Source: a virus
Length of the DNA: 64,000 bases
Reading direction: 5' to 3' (one strand)
Virus record (IMG/VR): IMGVR_UViG_3300037963_004147
Coordinates: 1 to 64,000 of that record
Part shown: positions 48,001 to 57,279 of the stretch, piece by piece
Numbering within the stretch: the first letter of the stretch is position 1
Layout of the letters: every line of letters starts with the position of its first letter
Made by a program: the position numbers and the translations under genes
Notes under the pieces: generated by a model
Seen by the model: only the letters and a program-made list of their open reading frames with translations
Database searches by the model: none
What the model was told of the DNA's origin: nothing

Positions 48001-51000
48001 CTGCTAGAGAAGGTCAAGTAATGAGCAATGTAGTATCTTCAGGTATAGTGCAGATGAAACATCTTTCTTTAAAGAAAAATAACCCTGCTTCAGAAAATAC
48101 AACTCCCGGTGAAACCGGTAGTGCACAAATGGATAGAAGTGCTTTAATGAAAAAAGCAGCTTCACTTAGATCAAAGATAGAAGCTTTAGAAGATGCCATT
48201 GCAGATAGAGGTTTGTCTACTACAGCTGAAGAAGAAGCTATAGCAAATGATCCAGAAATTAAAAAATTAACTAAGGAACGTAATGATATATTAGATAAGT
48301 TAAGTGCTAATAAAATTGTAGCTGAGAATTTATCTGAAGAAGATGTTAATAATATTGATGAGTTTTTAGCTTGGGCAGAATCTGCATTACCTGGTTTTAT
48401 TACAACTCAAGATATTAATACACTAGGTAATAATACAAAAGCAGGAGGGAAGAGAGTTGGTGCATTTGTAATGGATATGCATAATATTGCTGGAGGTATG
48501 AACATTGCTGGTACGATCTATGCTGATCAAACTAAATATGCATACCATGAAGCTTTTCATGCTGTATTTAGAATGTTATTAACAGAAGAACAACAACAAA
48601 AGTTTTATACTATTGCAAGAAAAGAAGTTAGAGCTAAGTTGCGTGCTGAAGGAAAAAGTTTTAAAGAAGAGATTGAGAAACTTAAAAATTCAGATCTCAC
48701 TAGATATGCAAACTATTCACAAAAAGCATTAGAAAATTTATACTATGAGGAATACATGGCTGATGAATTTCAAAAATTCAAAACAGATCCAAAAAGTACT
48801 AAAACAGATTCTTTCATTAAGTCTTTCTTTAATAAACTTATGGAGTGGCTTAGATCTATTTTCAAAAAATACAACGCCAATGAGCTTAAGTTTTTATTTG
48901 AAGAGGTTGATGCAGGAAAATTTAAGACGGCAGATGTTGCTGTTAATTCTTTTACGGAAGAAGCAGGTATGGGTGTCACGATACAGGCCAATAAGATATT
49001 ACGTACTAAAGAAATATCATTAGACTCTGGTAAAAAAGAATATGAATATTTAGATTCAAAAACTAGTAGGGCTATTATATCTGCAATTAGTGCAAGAGTT
49101 ATTAATGAACAATTAAAATCTGATAATCCTGAATTTGATATAGTAGAGTCTGTAAAAGAGTCTTTAAATCTTTATAAGAATCTATATAATAATGATACTG
49201 AACTTTATAGAAGTTTAAATTCTTCAGATAAAAGAAAATTAAGAGCTGTAAGAAAAGCATTTAATGAATATGGTAAAGATATAGTTGATGGTGTTCTTGA
49301 GGAGTTAGCTTTATATGATATTAAGCTTGAAACAGCAGAAGATGAAAATGGAATGTTTGAAGAAGCATTTGGTTTAAGAACAACAAGTGATTGGGATAAA
49401 GATGCATCAATGACTGGAGGATTTAGGTCATTACCTTCTTTCCTTAGAAAGTATATAGGAACCACTGTTTTTGTTGATGAGGTAAATGGAAAACCTAAAA
49501 CAGATATGTTTGGTAATTTGCATTTACCTGTAAGTGATATAGGAACACAGAAGCAAGAAAACGTTTTAACTACAGTTGACTTTGGTGTAGCATATTCAGG
49601 TTTCTTAAAAGCATCAAGCGGTCAAACAGATCCTGTTAAAGTAATGCAGCAATTATATTTATTTGGTAAAAATAATCCTCAAACTCAAGCTGTAGTTCGG
49701 AGACTTATGGATGATGTTGGTCTTGTTTGGGAAGGTCAACTTGAGGAAGGTATTATTCCAGATAACTTAAAAGACCCTAGTTTATTTCAAGCAATTATAA
49801 AAGGCTTTTCAAACTTTAAAGTTGATTATTTATTTATACATAGACGTACATCAGATAACCAGGTATTTACATATAATGCAGCAAATAGGGATGATGCACA
49901 TACACAAATTGAAAAGTGGTCAGAGGCTTACAGACAGTTAAGAGTATTACAAGCAAATAATCCAGATAAGTTAAATGCTTCTTTAAAAGATCTAAGAAAA
50001 CTTTTAGGATACTTAGATCCAAATAAACCACAAAATAAAATATCAAATGGTAAGTTAGATGTTCTTTCAAATAATATAGCTAAGTCATTAAAAGAAGCAA
50101 CCGGTATATCATTAAGTCCACAATATATTGAATTTAGTATTGCTAGTAATATTTTAGAACCAACAGCTAATCAAAAATCTATTATAAATGCAAATTCAGA
50201 TGTCAAAGCAATAGAGTATGAGGACGTTATGTATTTGAGAAATGGTCTTGAAGAAGGTTCAAATATAATGTCTGAAAGTGATGAGGGTGTTTATAATAGA
50301 TTAAGACAAATGGCATTGGGTAATGCTCCATTTGATGAAAATATTGGAGCATCAGTATTTAAAAATCCAAATGGAGATTTAGTATATGCTCATCAATTAC
50401 CAACATTTCATTTAAAACAAATAGCTAAACTAAATGATGTAAAAGGTGCTGGTGAAGTAATAAAACAACTAAAAGAAAAAGATTATTTAGAACAAAACTC
50501 TCTTGTAAATAGTCCTTGGTTTAAACAACTTTCTGCAGAAGGAAGATTAAAAGTAACAAGGATTGCGGGTACTAAAGCTAGTAAAAACATTAGACAAGAT
50601 GATGCTGGTGGTATTGAAGAAGGTTATGATAAAAATGAGACAGGTACTACTTATGGTGAATTAAGTAAAGCTGATATTATAAATTCTTTAGTTAGTTCAT
50701 ATATTGCAAATGTAAATGCTGTTTCAGGAAAAGTTAATGGTGTATTTGCAGAAGGTGAAGAAAGAGCTTTAGCTCCTTCATTATTGAGGGTAATTGAAGC
50801 ATCAAGTACAGGAGATATGGTATCTCTTCCTGTGATGAAAACTGTTGAAAAAGGTGAAGGCGGATCAATACAACTTACAGATGAAGCATTAACAGCCTAT
50901 ATAAATAATATTCAAGCAGAAGCTAATAGAATTGCTTCTGAACATAAAGGCAAAACTTATGATAATGTTAAAGAAGAAGGTGACTTAATTGCAGGATATA

Positions 51001-54000
51001 ATGCTGATAAGTCAGGACAAAAGTTTGATCCAGATGGCAGAGCATTTAAATTTCATAATACAGGAAATTTATTAACTGCTATAAAACTTAAAAGTTTAGA
51101 TAAATCCGGTATACCGCAGTTTTTAACTAAAACTGAAGTGTCAGATAGGCTTCGTAATAATAATGAAGGCTCACAAAAAATGTGGATGGCTTCAGATACA
51201 GCAGTTGAAAAATCAGGTCATAACCAAAGAGGTACTATAGTTCAAGTTATATTACAGGGAGCTGAAAGTGTAGAGTATACAAATAAGAAAGGTAAAAAAG
51301 GTACAAAGCTTGAAGCTAATAAAGGTGATGATGGTACATTACACAATGTTAAGTATTGGGGTAAGATTAATTTTAAAGAACAAAGTGCTGAAGATAGACA
51401 AACTATTATACAAGCTTTAGGTAATGCTATAGTGCCACAATCTTTTGAAAGTGAAACTCATACAAATAAAGTTGTAATAGGAGATAAAGTATTTAAAGTA
51501 GAATCAAAAGGTTTAGCACAATGGTTAAGAGGTACTGGATCTCAACATTTTTATCAAGTTGTTGAGGAAGCTGGAGAAGTAAATGAAAATTTAAAAGACT
51601 TAAAAGGTCAATTAGAAGAAGCAATTAAAGAGAATCCAGATGCATCATTTGATGAACATTTAAAAGCAATTGGTGAATCAAGAGAGAGTTTAAAAAATTA
51701 TGTTTCTAATAGATTAATAAGTGAGTTTAGACAATTTGATAAAGAAATTAAAGATAGTAAAATTGAATTACCATCATTCTTAAAGACTGGTATTACTAGA
51801 CCAAAAGATGGAACTACTGATGCCGGTAATTTTGCTGCAACAAATAGAAAGTTAAATCTAATTAAGGATAAAGATTATAACTTAATGCAAATATTTTTTA
51901 ATGATTGGTTAAATACAACTGCTTTAAATGATGTTATACTTGGCGATCAAGCAATATCATTAAAGGATGCAGTTGATCAAGTTAAAAGGGCTAAGATGCA
52001 AAATGCTGCATATTATAGTGCTAAAAGTGATATAGTAGCTCCTGATTTAGGTATTAACGAAAAGGTTAGTAATATAGCATTGTTTCCTACCACAGAACCA
52101 ACCGCACCTTCAAGACATACAAAGGCTAAGATTGATCAAGCAGATGCTCAGTTATGGATGACACCAAAAGCATTCAAACATATGTGGTTTGGTTTTGGTA
52201 AACTAACACCATCACAAAGTGCATTATTTGATAAAGTAATGAAAGGGGAAAAGGTAAATGTGGAAGATATCTATGGTAAGAATGGTGCAGCTAAGAAAGG
52301 GGAAATGTTAAACTCTAAAAAACTTGTGTATGGCGATGGTCAAACATTTGTTAAGATGTCTGCATTCATGCTTTCAAAAGAATATACATCATATCAAAAT
52401 GAAAAAGGTGATTGGGTAGCTAGACCAGATAAAGTAAAACTCCATAATATGAGGGAAAAAATGGAGGCCTATGAAAGAAAGCATAAAACAATTGCTGTAT
52501 CAGCTCCTCTATCTGCATTAAAAATGATGAAGAAAAATGTCAATGACATTGATTCTATGATTGATTTCTCTGGTGAATTAACTGAAAAGAATGCAATGAA
52601 TCTTGATGCAGAGTACATGGGCCTTCAAGTATTAAATCCATCTAATAAATTAGAGATAGTTGATCCAACTCAAATTAGAACTATTGTTACTGGAGAACAA
52701 GAATTTCCTGATGATTTAACAGTTACATTGCCAGATGGTAATGAGATGTCTGTTCTACAATTAAGATCAGCATATAATCAAGCTGTTAGTGATAGACAAA
52801 CTCAAAAGTATCTTGATAAAAGAAATTTAATTTTTGATATTGACTATGCAATGGATGAATTACATAAGGGAATGGCAGAAAATAAAATATCTGCAAATCT
52901 ATTAAGTTATCTTCAATATGCTCAAACATCACTAAGCTCAAGTCAATCATCTAGTGAGTTATTAGAGTTCTTTAGTTTTGATCCAGATACTGGACAGCAA
53001 AATTATAATTTAGATAATCCAATAACTAAACAAAAATTTGAACAGTTATTTTTAAGCTATTTTAGTAAGAGTGTATTCTCTGAAAAAATACCAGGTACAT
53101 CTGCTGCATTAGTTTCAGATTATGGAGTTAATGTTTATAGAAGAGTTTTAAGTGTTGATGAAAATGGATATCCGGATCAACAAGAAATAATAAGATCTGA
53201 AGATTTTATTCAAAACTACTCTGTTACAGATTTAGTTCAAGGTAAAGAAGGACCTTTGGACTTTTCAAATGATGATCAATTTGGAAGATTAAAGACTGAG
53301 GTTGAAGCTTCAAAGGGTAAGGGTGTAATTATAATGGATAGACTTAGACCTGATATGAAAGAGTATATAAATGGAAAATATACCGGTATAAAATATAGCG
53401 AATCAATAATGCCTGCTCATCATAGAGAAGTAATGGAATTAGTAGGAGATACTGGTCCTATTCCTGAAGCTGTTGCAAAAATGTTTGGTATACGTATACC
53501 ATCTCAAGATAATCATTCTACTATAAGTATAAAATTAGTGGATATGATGCCAGCTTATTATGGATCAAGTATTATTTCACCAAGAGAATTAGTAGAGGTA
53601 TCAGGAGCTGACTTTGATATTGATAAATTATATCTTCAAATGAAGGAATGGTTTGTTGATGACAATGGTAATTTTAAAGAGTATTCAAATTCTTTTGAGG
53701 ATTATGTTAGATATATAAATAGTAAAGTAGGTACAAAAGGTACGAGTTATGCAGAGGCTCTTGCAAAATCAAAATTTAATTTAGATAACTCTTATACTGA
53801 AGCACAAAAGAAAGAAGCTATAGATGCAGGATTAACAGTTAGATCTTTAAATGCATTATCTGAATTAGGATTACCTATTTCAAAAAAAGAATACAATGCA
53901 TATGTAAAGAAAAATGAAAGAGCACCTTTTGCAGCTGGATATAATAATGAAATATTAGATTATAAAACAGCTTTGATGAGTCATGAAGGTGTTACAAGTA

Positions 54001-57000
54001 AAACAGGTGAGAATTCTGCAATATCATATGAACCTGCAGATATAGAAGTATTAACTGATCTTTGGGATGAAATACAAGAAGAAGTTCCTGAGTTAGCTGA
54101 ATTAGTTAATGAAGATGGTTTAGATGCAAATAACCTTCTTGGTAAATGGAGAGGTTACACGAATAACCATGAAGGTGCAAGATCTATTGGTTCAGCTGTA
54201 CTACCTAATTTATATTTAAGTTTATTACAAGAATATAATACTAAGTTTAAAAGTTTAAAAGTAGCAGGTGAAGAAACAGGTCCTAGATTTGTATTTAATG
54301 GTATAGTATATGATAAATTTACAAATAAGGTAGAGGATGGAATAGATTGGTCAAGAGAAGTTAACGCAGATGGTAGTCCTGGTAGAAGAAAACAATATAT
54401 TATCTCTGCATTAATTACAGCAATGACTGATAATGCTAAAGAAAGATTAGCAGCTAAATTAGGATTAACTAGAGATTCATTAGGTGGAGTTACAATGTTA
54501 ACTGCAATGGGTGTTCCAATTAGAACAAGTATATTATTATTTAATAATCCAAATGTTAAAGAAGCATATTATCAAAAATCATTAGATGATTCATTTGATT
54601 TACAATCATACTTTAGAAAGAAAAGTCAACAGTATAAAAGAATTGCAAATAGCATAGGTGGTGTTGATACTAATTTTGAATTAACTGATGATGCATTATT
54701 AGATGCTATACGTGATCCTGGACCAACATGGGGTAGCAATATAGAGTTAGGTATTAAACTAAATGAAGCTCAAGAAGCTGGGCAAGATTTTATAACTGCA
54801 AAACAGTTAGTAACTCAAATGAAAGTTCTTGAAACAATGTATAAGCCGGCTAGATCAAAGAAAAAATCTTCTAAAGCTACTGGTATAATTCCAATATCTT
54901 CAGAGTTTTTAAGTTTAGGTACATTAGTGTCTTTATCAAAAGGTATAGGAGGAAGTTTATCAGAAGCTGCTAGAATTGATAAGGCTATAAAAGATTTAAA
55001 ACTTGATTTAACTGATGAAGCATATTCAAAACTTGACTTTAATGAAAAGCCTTATGTAGATGTTAGAAAAATATTTAAAGGTAAAACTCATCAAGCTCAA
55101 ACATTAAAAATGTTTCAAGAGTTTTATAATGAATTATTACCAAATGTTTTTATTTCTCAATCAGAGCAGTTTAAGCAATTGATGGCTGCCATTCAAGCAA
55201 ATGGTAATCCTGCAGCTTTTAGAGATGCTGAAGTTAGAGATATGGTAGAAAGAGATTTGCTTTCATACTTAACTTTAAAGTCTTATATGCATACTACCCA
55301 GCAAGAAAAAGATAATAGTTTTATAGGTCATTTATCTAATGATTTACTATATGGTATTAATGGTAAAACAATTGCAGATATAATTGATGAAGCTAGAGAA
55401 GCATTGGATGGAAAATATAATTATTTCATTCAAGACTTTATAAAACTAGAAAGAGCAACTGATACTGGTAATAAGACTGGTGTTGACATGGCTACTACAA
55501 ATACTTTAACTAGATTAACTGACTCTGAGAAGGTAGACATACAAAATGGATTTAAAGAGTTATACAGTAATCCTGAGACAAGAGATTATGCTGTTTCAAT
55601 TATAAATTACTTAATGGTAAAAGATGGATTGCAACCAACATATAAAACATTATTAGCAGCTGTTGCACCTGCCGCATTAGGTAGATATTTAGATAATATT
55701 AATAATGTTAAAGCAGCATTTGCAAGAGGAAACTCTACATTATTTAAAAGTGTATTTGGCTTAGATAAGTTTGAGTTAGGTCAAGACTTTTTAGATAACT
55801 ACTATAGGTCAGCTAAATCTAGTAGAATAGTACCTTCAGTAGGAGATGACGTTGCAATTCCTGTATTTAATCCTAAATCTAAAGTAAATGTAGCAAAAGG
55901 TAATTTTACTGTAGATGAAGTTGCAAGTAATCCAAATACATTATATGTTATATTTGATAATGAAGCTAATGTAGGAAGTGCTAATAGTAAAGCTGTTAGA
56001 GGAATGGATAATGTAATTTCTATTAACATTAAAAAATCTGATGCAAATATTCCAGAAAACTTTTATGATCAAACAGAAGAGGATACGGTAAAGCAATATC
56101 TTGCAGATAAGGTTAATGAAATATTATCTGAAAGATCTATAAAAGATGATATTGTATTTCAAAGTTCAATTGATAAAGCAACAAGGGATGCACTAAAGAA
56201 AAATAGTGAACCTGTATATAATGAGCTTATATCATTAATGACCAATAATTTTAAGTATAATATTGCAGGTTATAAAACAGAACAAGAAAGAGAAGGAGAA
56301 AAAATAAATAAACAAGCATTAGAATCTCCTATAAGAATTGAAAAGACTGGAGATAGAAACTACTTGTACATTGATCTTTATAAAGGTATTGTTGCTACTC
56401 CTGAAATGCCTAACGCTGTTAATTATAAAGCAGCTCCAAGAAAAATGACAAAAGCAGGTCAAACTAAACTTTTAGAAAATAAAAATCTAATAAGCTCTAG
56501 AGGGTTTAAATTAAAAGGATTTCAAATAGATAATAAATATAATGAAGAAGTTCAACTGCCATTTACTGTTAGACATAAAGGTGTACTATACCAGTTAGTT
56601 AAAAAGACTAGTAGTGAAAAAGCTCCTATTAATACATCATCTGATATTATTTATGATGGTAGCTCTTTTGCACAAGGTAGTAGTGCAGTTTATGTAGAAT
56701 TACCTGCGATGGGATCTGTAGCACAATTTGGACCAGGATTTATATTTGGAGAGCAGAAAAAATATTCTCAAGTTAAAGAACTTATTGAAACCGCAAATGC
56801 ACCAGAAGATGTACCTGCAGATGATTCAACAAATCCAAAAGCAAAAGAACAAAGTGACGATGATTTCTTAAAACAATTTAGTAATAAGGTATCAAGAGAG
56901 TATAATGAAAATACTAAAAAAGTTACTTTTACATCTAAAAATAAATCTGCAAATGAGGTTACTGAATCTGATTATAAAAATGATATAGGAGATCCTAATA

Positions 57001-57275
57001 ATGTAATAGATAGTTCTATTGATATAGGAGGTTCTGTAGATACAGCGGGTGACAGTACATTTATATCTGAAGAGTCTGAAGGAGATGGAATGAATGTATC
57101 TATAGATGAACAAATAGAAAATTTCTGGGATAGTTTAGCAATACCGCAACTAAGAACACTTAAACAAGCAACTGGTATTGATACTGTAGCAGATATGAAA
57201 AAGGAATTTAAGAAACCATTTTATAAAGGAAATATTGATACCTTTATGGAAGTTATAAAATCATGTTTTAGTTAA
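42027..57275 (+). CDS. Giant protein containing virion RNA polymerase (5082 aa)
   Basis: The key motif is GA-D3862-F-D-I-D3866-KLY. DFDID is the metal-binding catalytic signature of crAss-like virion RNA polymerases, as in Cellulophaga phage phi14:2 gp66. In front lie typical companion blocks: a DAQLWMTPKAF block (D3373), VKMSAFML with K3443, and IRIPSQDNHSTISIKLVDMM. The polymerase core is probably about residues 3250-4350. Farther upstream, Y-H2174-E-A-F-H2178 matches the zinc-protease HExxH motif. The N-terminal 600 residues have hydrophobic segments (about 247-290) and an EGLQEVYQEAV helix, possibly for membrane passage. Such a polymerase would be packaged and injected to transcribe early genes. 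This protein is more than twice the roughly 2,200 residues I recall for gp66, so it is probably a fusion or polyprotein. Confidence 0.85.
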   Translation: MSDFEKDVKSNAVNSIAPGVPQDMFVFESISDLETPPDIAEFDPNLDQGYLDMLSAAAPIINQFSPNPTSNMRSPFPGPATDTYNPVAQKVPKASGNESIMNKFRQIGEVAKNLNPENPENKNTTFGKSMNSIKIADPIFSSIRESQFDRYYEHGEFGKLGWHPYADNETYYNENSSWWDNAGRMFGEMGRLAWTGMKANYSSWGSADSMDLNAAVEFEDAMRIGSSTTGGFGGGLNNLLLQSGYTFGIIGTIALEELAMWGATAALAAATPFTAGASGAGAVATGTAATVRTGYNMAKLAKLGRRIADSFDVSRMLRGTRSMMKNMNKADNARGFWNSVRSGGNVLGNFVAPETMAAFKALKSAEKAGDNLTSMAKISKGVGGFYRDLRSLNFALSEGRMEAGSTYMDVLNRSMAQMKENNLAEGLSENLTDSQIAMADARAQEAAFATTSWNAPLIYLSNQLLLGNSMGGFKRTLNQAMRDNIEGVGRRILKTKAAVKTGKDGAKTIAKDVFEDVGESFMNYKYLYKSVKAGGIKGGATMAAGAGLRFFAANVGEGLQEVYQEAVAKGVSDYYTALATDPMAGGSELFQTSALAGLSEQFSGQGLHTFMSGFLMGGVVAGPQKLVFQGMPMLYQKTFNKKEYAEYKANKEKLVADLVNTYNSAWNSQADDVQNMFDSTKLNFLNQKQEASEMVAAQLEDSMFNFIDAKDNAKFQQLNTIFKTGRQDFYREQLEDYLQLTDEELAEAFPQEASRAKSGKLRSTIQDQIKKIDEMEVTYEKNLEDFVNPFDPKAFKPGSREQNDEALKHFAFEHARMLYLFTKDGFQRALERSESIFSELESDPVISKMAANDVTVLLNKDTLQQEISQLKAEIPGLGEAGTKRLKKDKEKKLEALEAVADVLYNEEYQTKTGRFDRRRIQKLTPTILNYLKTVARSKDAFVNPELIQETIKKIVDHNHLSNRQKVYDKSIQFLNNPDQFDAIVRRSYEYLKYAHKNQLEMYEKAIRKFINKKEINQFLNQLAKVGVYADMSETLEFAETGNIDSLTVFYSESGMVNKVNDPELFAEIQNLIQTYRQTAQPQVQSDIAESKSSEVKKSKKAQAVQEEVDEILEDAEISGPEAEVYGKAKDESPILEKLLKQKYQEVRAFAIQKGVKKIPSFNDYIKTPAAQSYISAYVALKKMWYQTLTGIEDEGIRMERFKKDQGFLSWLKLQQTNDKVVDVLSVTNTKFNDFIKGMAEDVGSTPEQDKKNKVAGLEGPSQIVEVKSTDDQGNPVTFYQILDKFGEPVAYELTEEAGLPVGLSFTDLGKAKQAKAKLDASIPDTAEMEIRNSKGEVVEKLVFGQEVIEKSTGNKYIVVSTPSKLSKGGKLYLFPASLAGTVTQLQARRNKSEKINPADFAGRFKASSYSLTDVSLPANVSKLNIDEATKIQYQQNGRFTKDKEWEGNSKKRFQLILQNLSEEQFNKLEVVVKRNIDGGKVTQEKFTFPEKAPNRLIKRTKQSYSIALRIPADIMKTLEPKILDADLALPENNILGYIPNTDVQLYDTNGARINPLNITTDQIGNLFQISGKTKENAAKEIRRNFAIQQSIVNDINKKLGKDESGTLTLEDIGGVNFVATAGQMQFLPTGVTNKIENLQYNTVDGTMVILDNGNNRFVTDMTGSVEDQIDFEDKVKADMQAQNTNIFENAKKAGRYVMIVKQPNGMFSYFPIKTDVLEKSTLNDIANEIIERSALSQKDNTKKIEGATTPVINDMEFNSEFNQELNNKFYIASTPGYSFDINVNANGAVELRVFDRDNKQVVKYIQNDKAAIEAWGKVEDKTQLLNELFENADKSFKEQYSKVTSKTPAIRKQVLKDVANLKLNLGSIRKSFPVTASASEIAETSVTTVGSQVRKDSKLRVNINGIDVSQIETAGVFTPSEVFTDANGNPIPKGGPLTTSSESMNNIEIEGAELDAMSKEDFEALKADNFKGLTEAQITAIAIKLSDPSSLTAREGQVMSNVVSSGIVQMKHLSLKKNNPASENTTPGETGSAQMDRSALMKKAASLRSKIEALEDAIADRGLSTTAEEEAIANDPEIKKLTKERNDILDKLSANKIVAENLSEEDVNNIDEFLAWAESALPGFITTQDINTLGNNTKAGGKRVGAFVMDMHNIAGGMNIAGTIYADQTKYAYHEAFHAVFRMLLTEEQQQKFYTIARKEVRAKLRAEGKSFKEEIEKLKNSDLTRYANYSQKALENLYYEEYMADEFQKFKTDPKSTKTDSFIKSFFNKLMEWLRSIFKKYNANELKFLFEEVDAGKFKTADVAVNSFTEEAGMGVTIQANKILRTKEISLDSGKKEYEYLDSKTSRAIISAISARVINEQLKSDNPEFDIVESVKESLNLYKNLYNNDTELYRSLNSSDKRKLRAVRKAFNEYGKDIVDGVLEELALYDIKLETAEDENGMFEEAFGLRTTSDWDKDASMTGGFRSLPSFLRKYIGTTVFVDEVNGKPKTDMFGNLHLPVSDIGTQKQENVLTTVDFGVAYSGFLKASSGQTDPVKVMQQLYLFGKNNPQTQAVVRRLMDDVGLVWEGQLEEGIIPDNLKDPSLFQAIIKGFSNFKVDYLFIHRRTSDNQVFTYNAANRDDAHTQIEKWSEAYRQLRVLQANNPDKLNASLKDLRKLLGYLDPNKPQNKISNGKLDVLSNNIAKSLKEATGISLSPQYIEFSIASNILEPTANQKSIINANSDVKAIEYEDVMYLRNGLEEGSNIMSESDEGVYNRLRQMALGNAPFDENIGASVFKNPNGDLVYAHQLPTFHLKQIAKLNDVKGAGEVIKQLKEKDYLEQNSLVNSPWFKQLSAEGRLKVTRIAGTKASKNIRQDDAGGIEEGYDKNETGTTYGELSKADIINSLVSSYIANVNAVSGKVNGVFAEGEERALAPSLLRVIEASSTGDMVSLPVMKTVEKGEGGSIQLTDEALTAYINNIQAEANRIASEHKGKTYDNVKEEGDLIAGYNADKSGQKFDPDGRAFKFHNTGNLLTAIKLKSLDKSGIPQFLTKTEVSDRLRNNNEGSQKMWMASDTAVEKSGHNQRGTIVQVILQGAESVEYTNKKGKKGTKLEANKGDDGTLHNVKYWGKINFKEQSAEDRQTIIQALGNAIVPQSFESETHTNKVVIGDKVFKVESKGLAQWLRGTGSQHFYQVVEEAGEVNENLKDLKGQLEEAIKENPDASFDEHLKAIGESRESLKNYVSNRLISEFRQFDKEIKDSKIELPSFLKTGITRPKDGTTDAGNFAATNRKLNLIKDKDYNLMQIFFNDWLNTTALNDVILGDQAISLKDAVDQVKRAKMQNAAYYSAKSDIVAPDLGINEKVSNIALFPTTEPTAPSRHTKAKIDQADAQLWMTPKAFKHMWFGFGKLTPSQSALFDKVMKGEKVNVEDIYGKNGAAKKGEMLNSKKLVYGDGQTFVKMSAFMLSKEYTSYQNEKGDWVARPDKVKLHNMREKMEAYERKHKTIAVSAPLSALKMMKKNVNDIDSMIDFSGELTEKNAMNLDAEYMGLQVLNPSNKLEIVDPTQIRTIVTGEQEFPDDLTVTLPDGNEMSVLQLRSAYNQAVSDRQTQKYLDKRNLIFDIDYAMDELHKGMAENKISANLLSYLQYAQTSLSSSQSSSELLEFFSFDPDTGQQNYNLDNPITKQKFEQLFLSYFSKSVFSEKIPGTSAALVSDYGVNVYRRVLSVDENGYPDQQEIIRSEDFIQNYSVTDLVQGKEGPLDFSNDDQFGRLKTEVEASKGKGVIIMDRLRPDMKEYINGKYTGIKYSESIMPAHHREVMELVGDTGPIPEAVAKMFGIRIPSQDNHSTISIKLVDMMPAYYGSSIISPRELVEVSGADFDIDKLYLQMKEWFVDDNGNFKEYSNSFEDYVRYINSKVGTKGTSYAEALAKSKFNLDNSYTEAQKKEAIDAGLTVRSLNALSELGLPISKKEYNAYVKKNERAPFAAGYNNEILDYKTALMSHEGVTSKTGENSAISYEPADIEVLTDLWDEIQEEVPELAELVNEDGLDANNLLGKWRGYTNNHEGARSIGSAVLPNLYLSLLQEYNTKFKSLKVAGEETGPRFVFNGIVYDKFTNKVEDGIDWSREVNADGSPGRRKQYIISALITAMTDNAKERLAAKLGLTRDSLGGVTMLTAMGVPIRTSILLFNNPNVKEAYYQKSLDDSFDLQSYFRKKSQQYKRIANSIGGVDTNFELTDDALLDAIRDPGPTWGSNIELGIKLNEAQEAGQDFITAKQLVTQMKVLETMYKPARSKKKSSKATGIIPISSEFLSLGTLVSLSKGIGGSLSEAARIDKAIKDLKLDLTDEAYSKLDFNEKPYVDVRKIFKGKTHQAQTLKMFQEFYNELLPNVFISQSEQFKQLMAAIQANGNPAAFRDAEVRDMVERDLLSYLTLKSYMHTTQQEKDNSFIGHLSNDLLYGINGKTIADIIDEAREALDGKYNYFIQDFIKLERATDTGNKTGVDMATTNTLTRLTDSEKVDIQNGFKELYSNPETRDYAVSIINYLMVKDGLQPTYKTLLAAVAPAALGRYLDNINNVKAAFARGNSTLFKSVFGLDKFELGQDFLDNYYRSAKSSRIVPSVGDDVAIPVFNPKSKVNVAKGNFTVDEVASNPNTLYVIFDNEANVGSANSKAVRGMDNVISINIKKSDANIPENFYDQTEEDTVKQYLADKVNEILSERSIKDDIVFQSSIDKATRDALKKNSEPVYNELISLMTNNFKYNIAGYKTEQEREGEKINKQALESPIRIEKTGDRNYLYIDLYKGIVATPEMPNAVNYKAAPRKMTKAGQTKLLENKNLISSRGFKLKGFQIDNKYNEEVQLPFTVRHKGVLYQLVKKTSSEKAPINTSSDIIYDGSSFAQGSSAVYVELPAMGSVAQFGPGFIFGEQKKYSQVKELIETANAPEDVPADDSTNPKAKEQSDDDFLKQFSNKVSREYNENTKKVTFTSKNKSANEVTESDYKNDIGDPNNVIDSSIDIGGSVDTAGDSTFISEESEGDGMNVSIDEQIENFWDSLAIPQLRTLKQATGIDTVADMKKEFKKPFYKGNIDTFMEVIKSCFS

Positions 57276-57279
57276 TATT

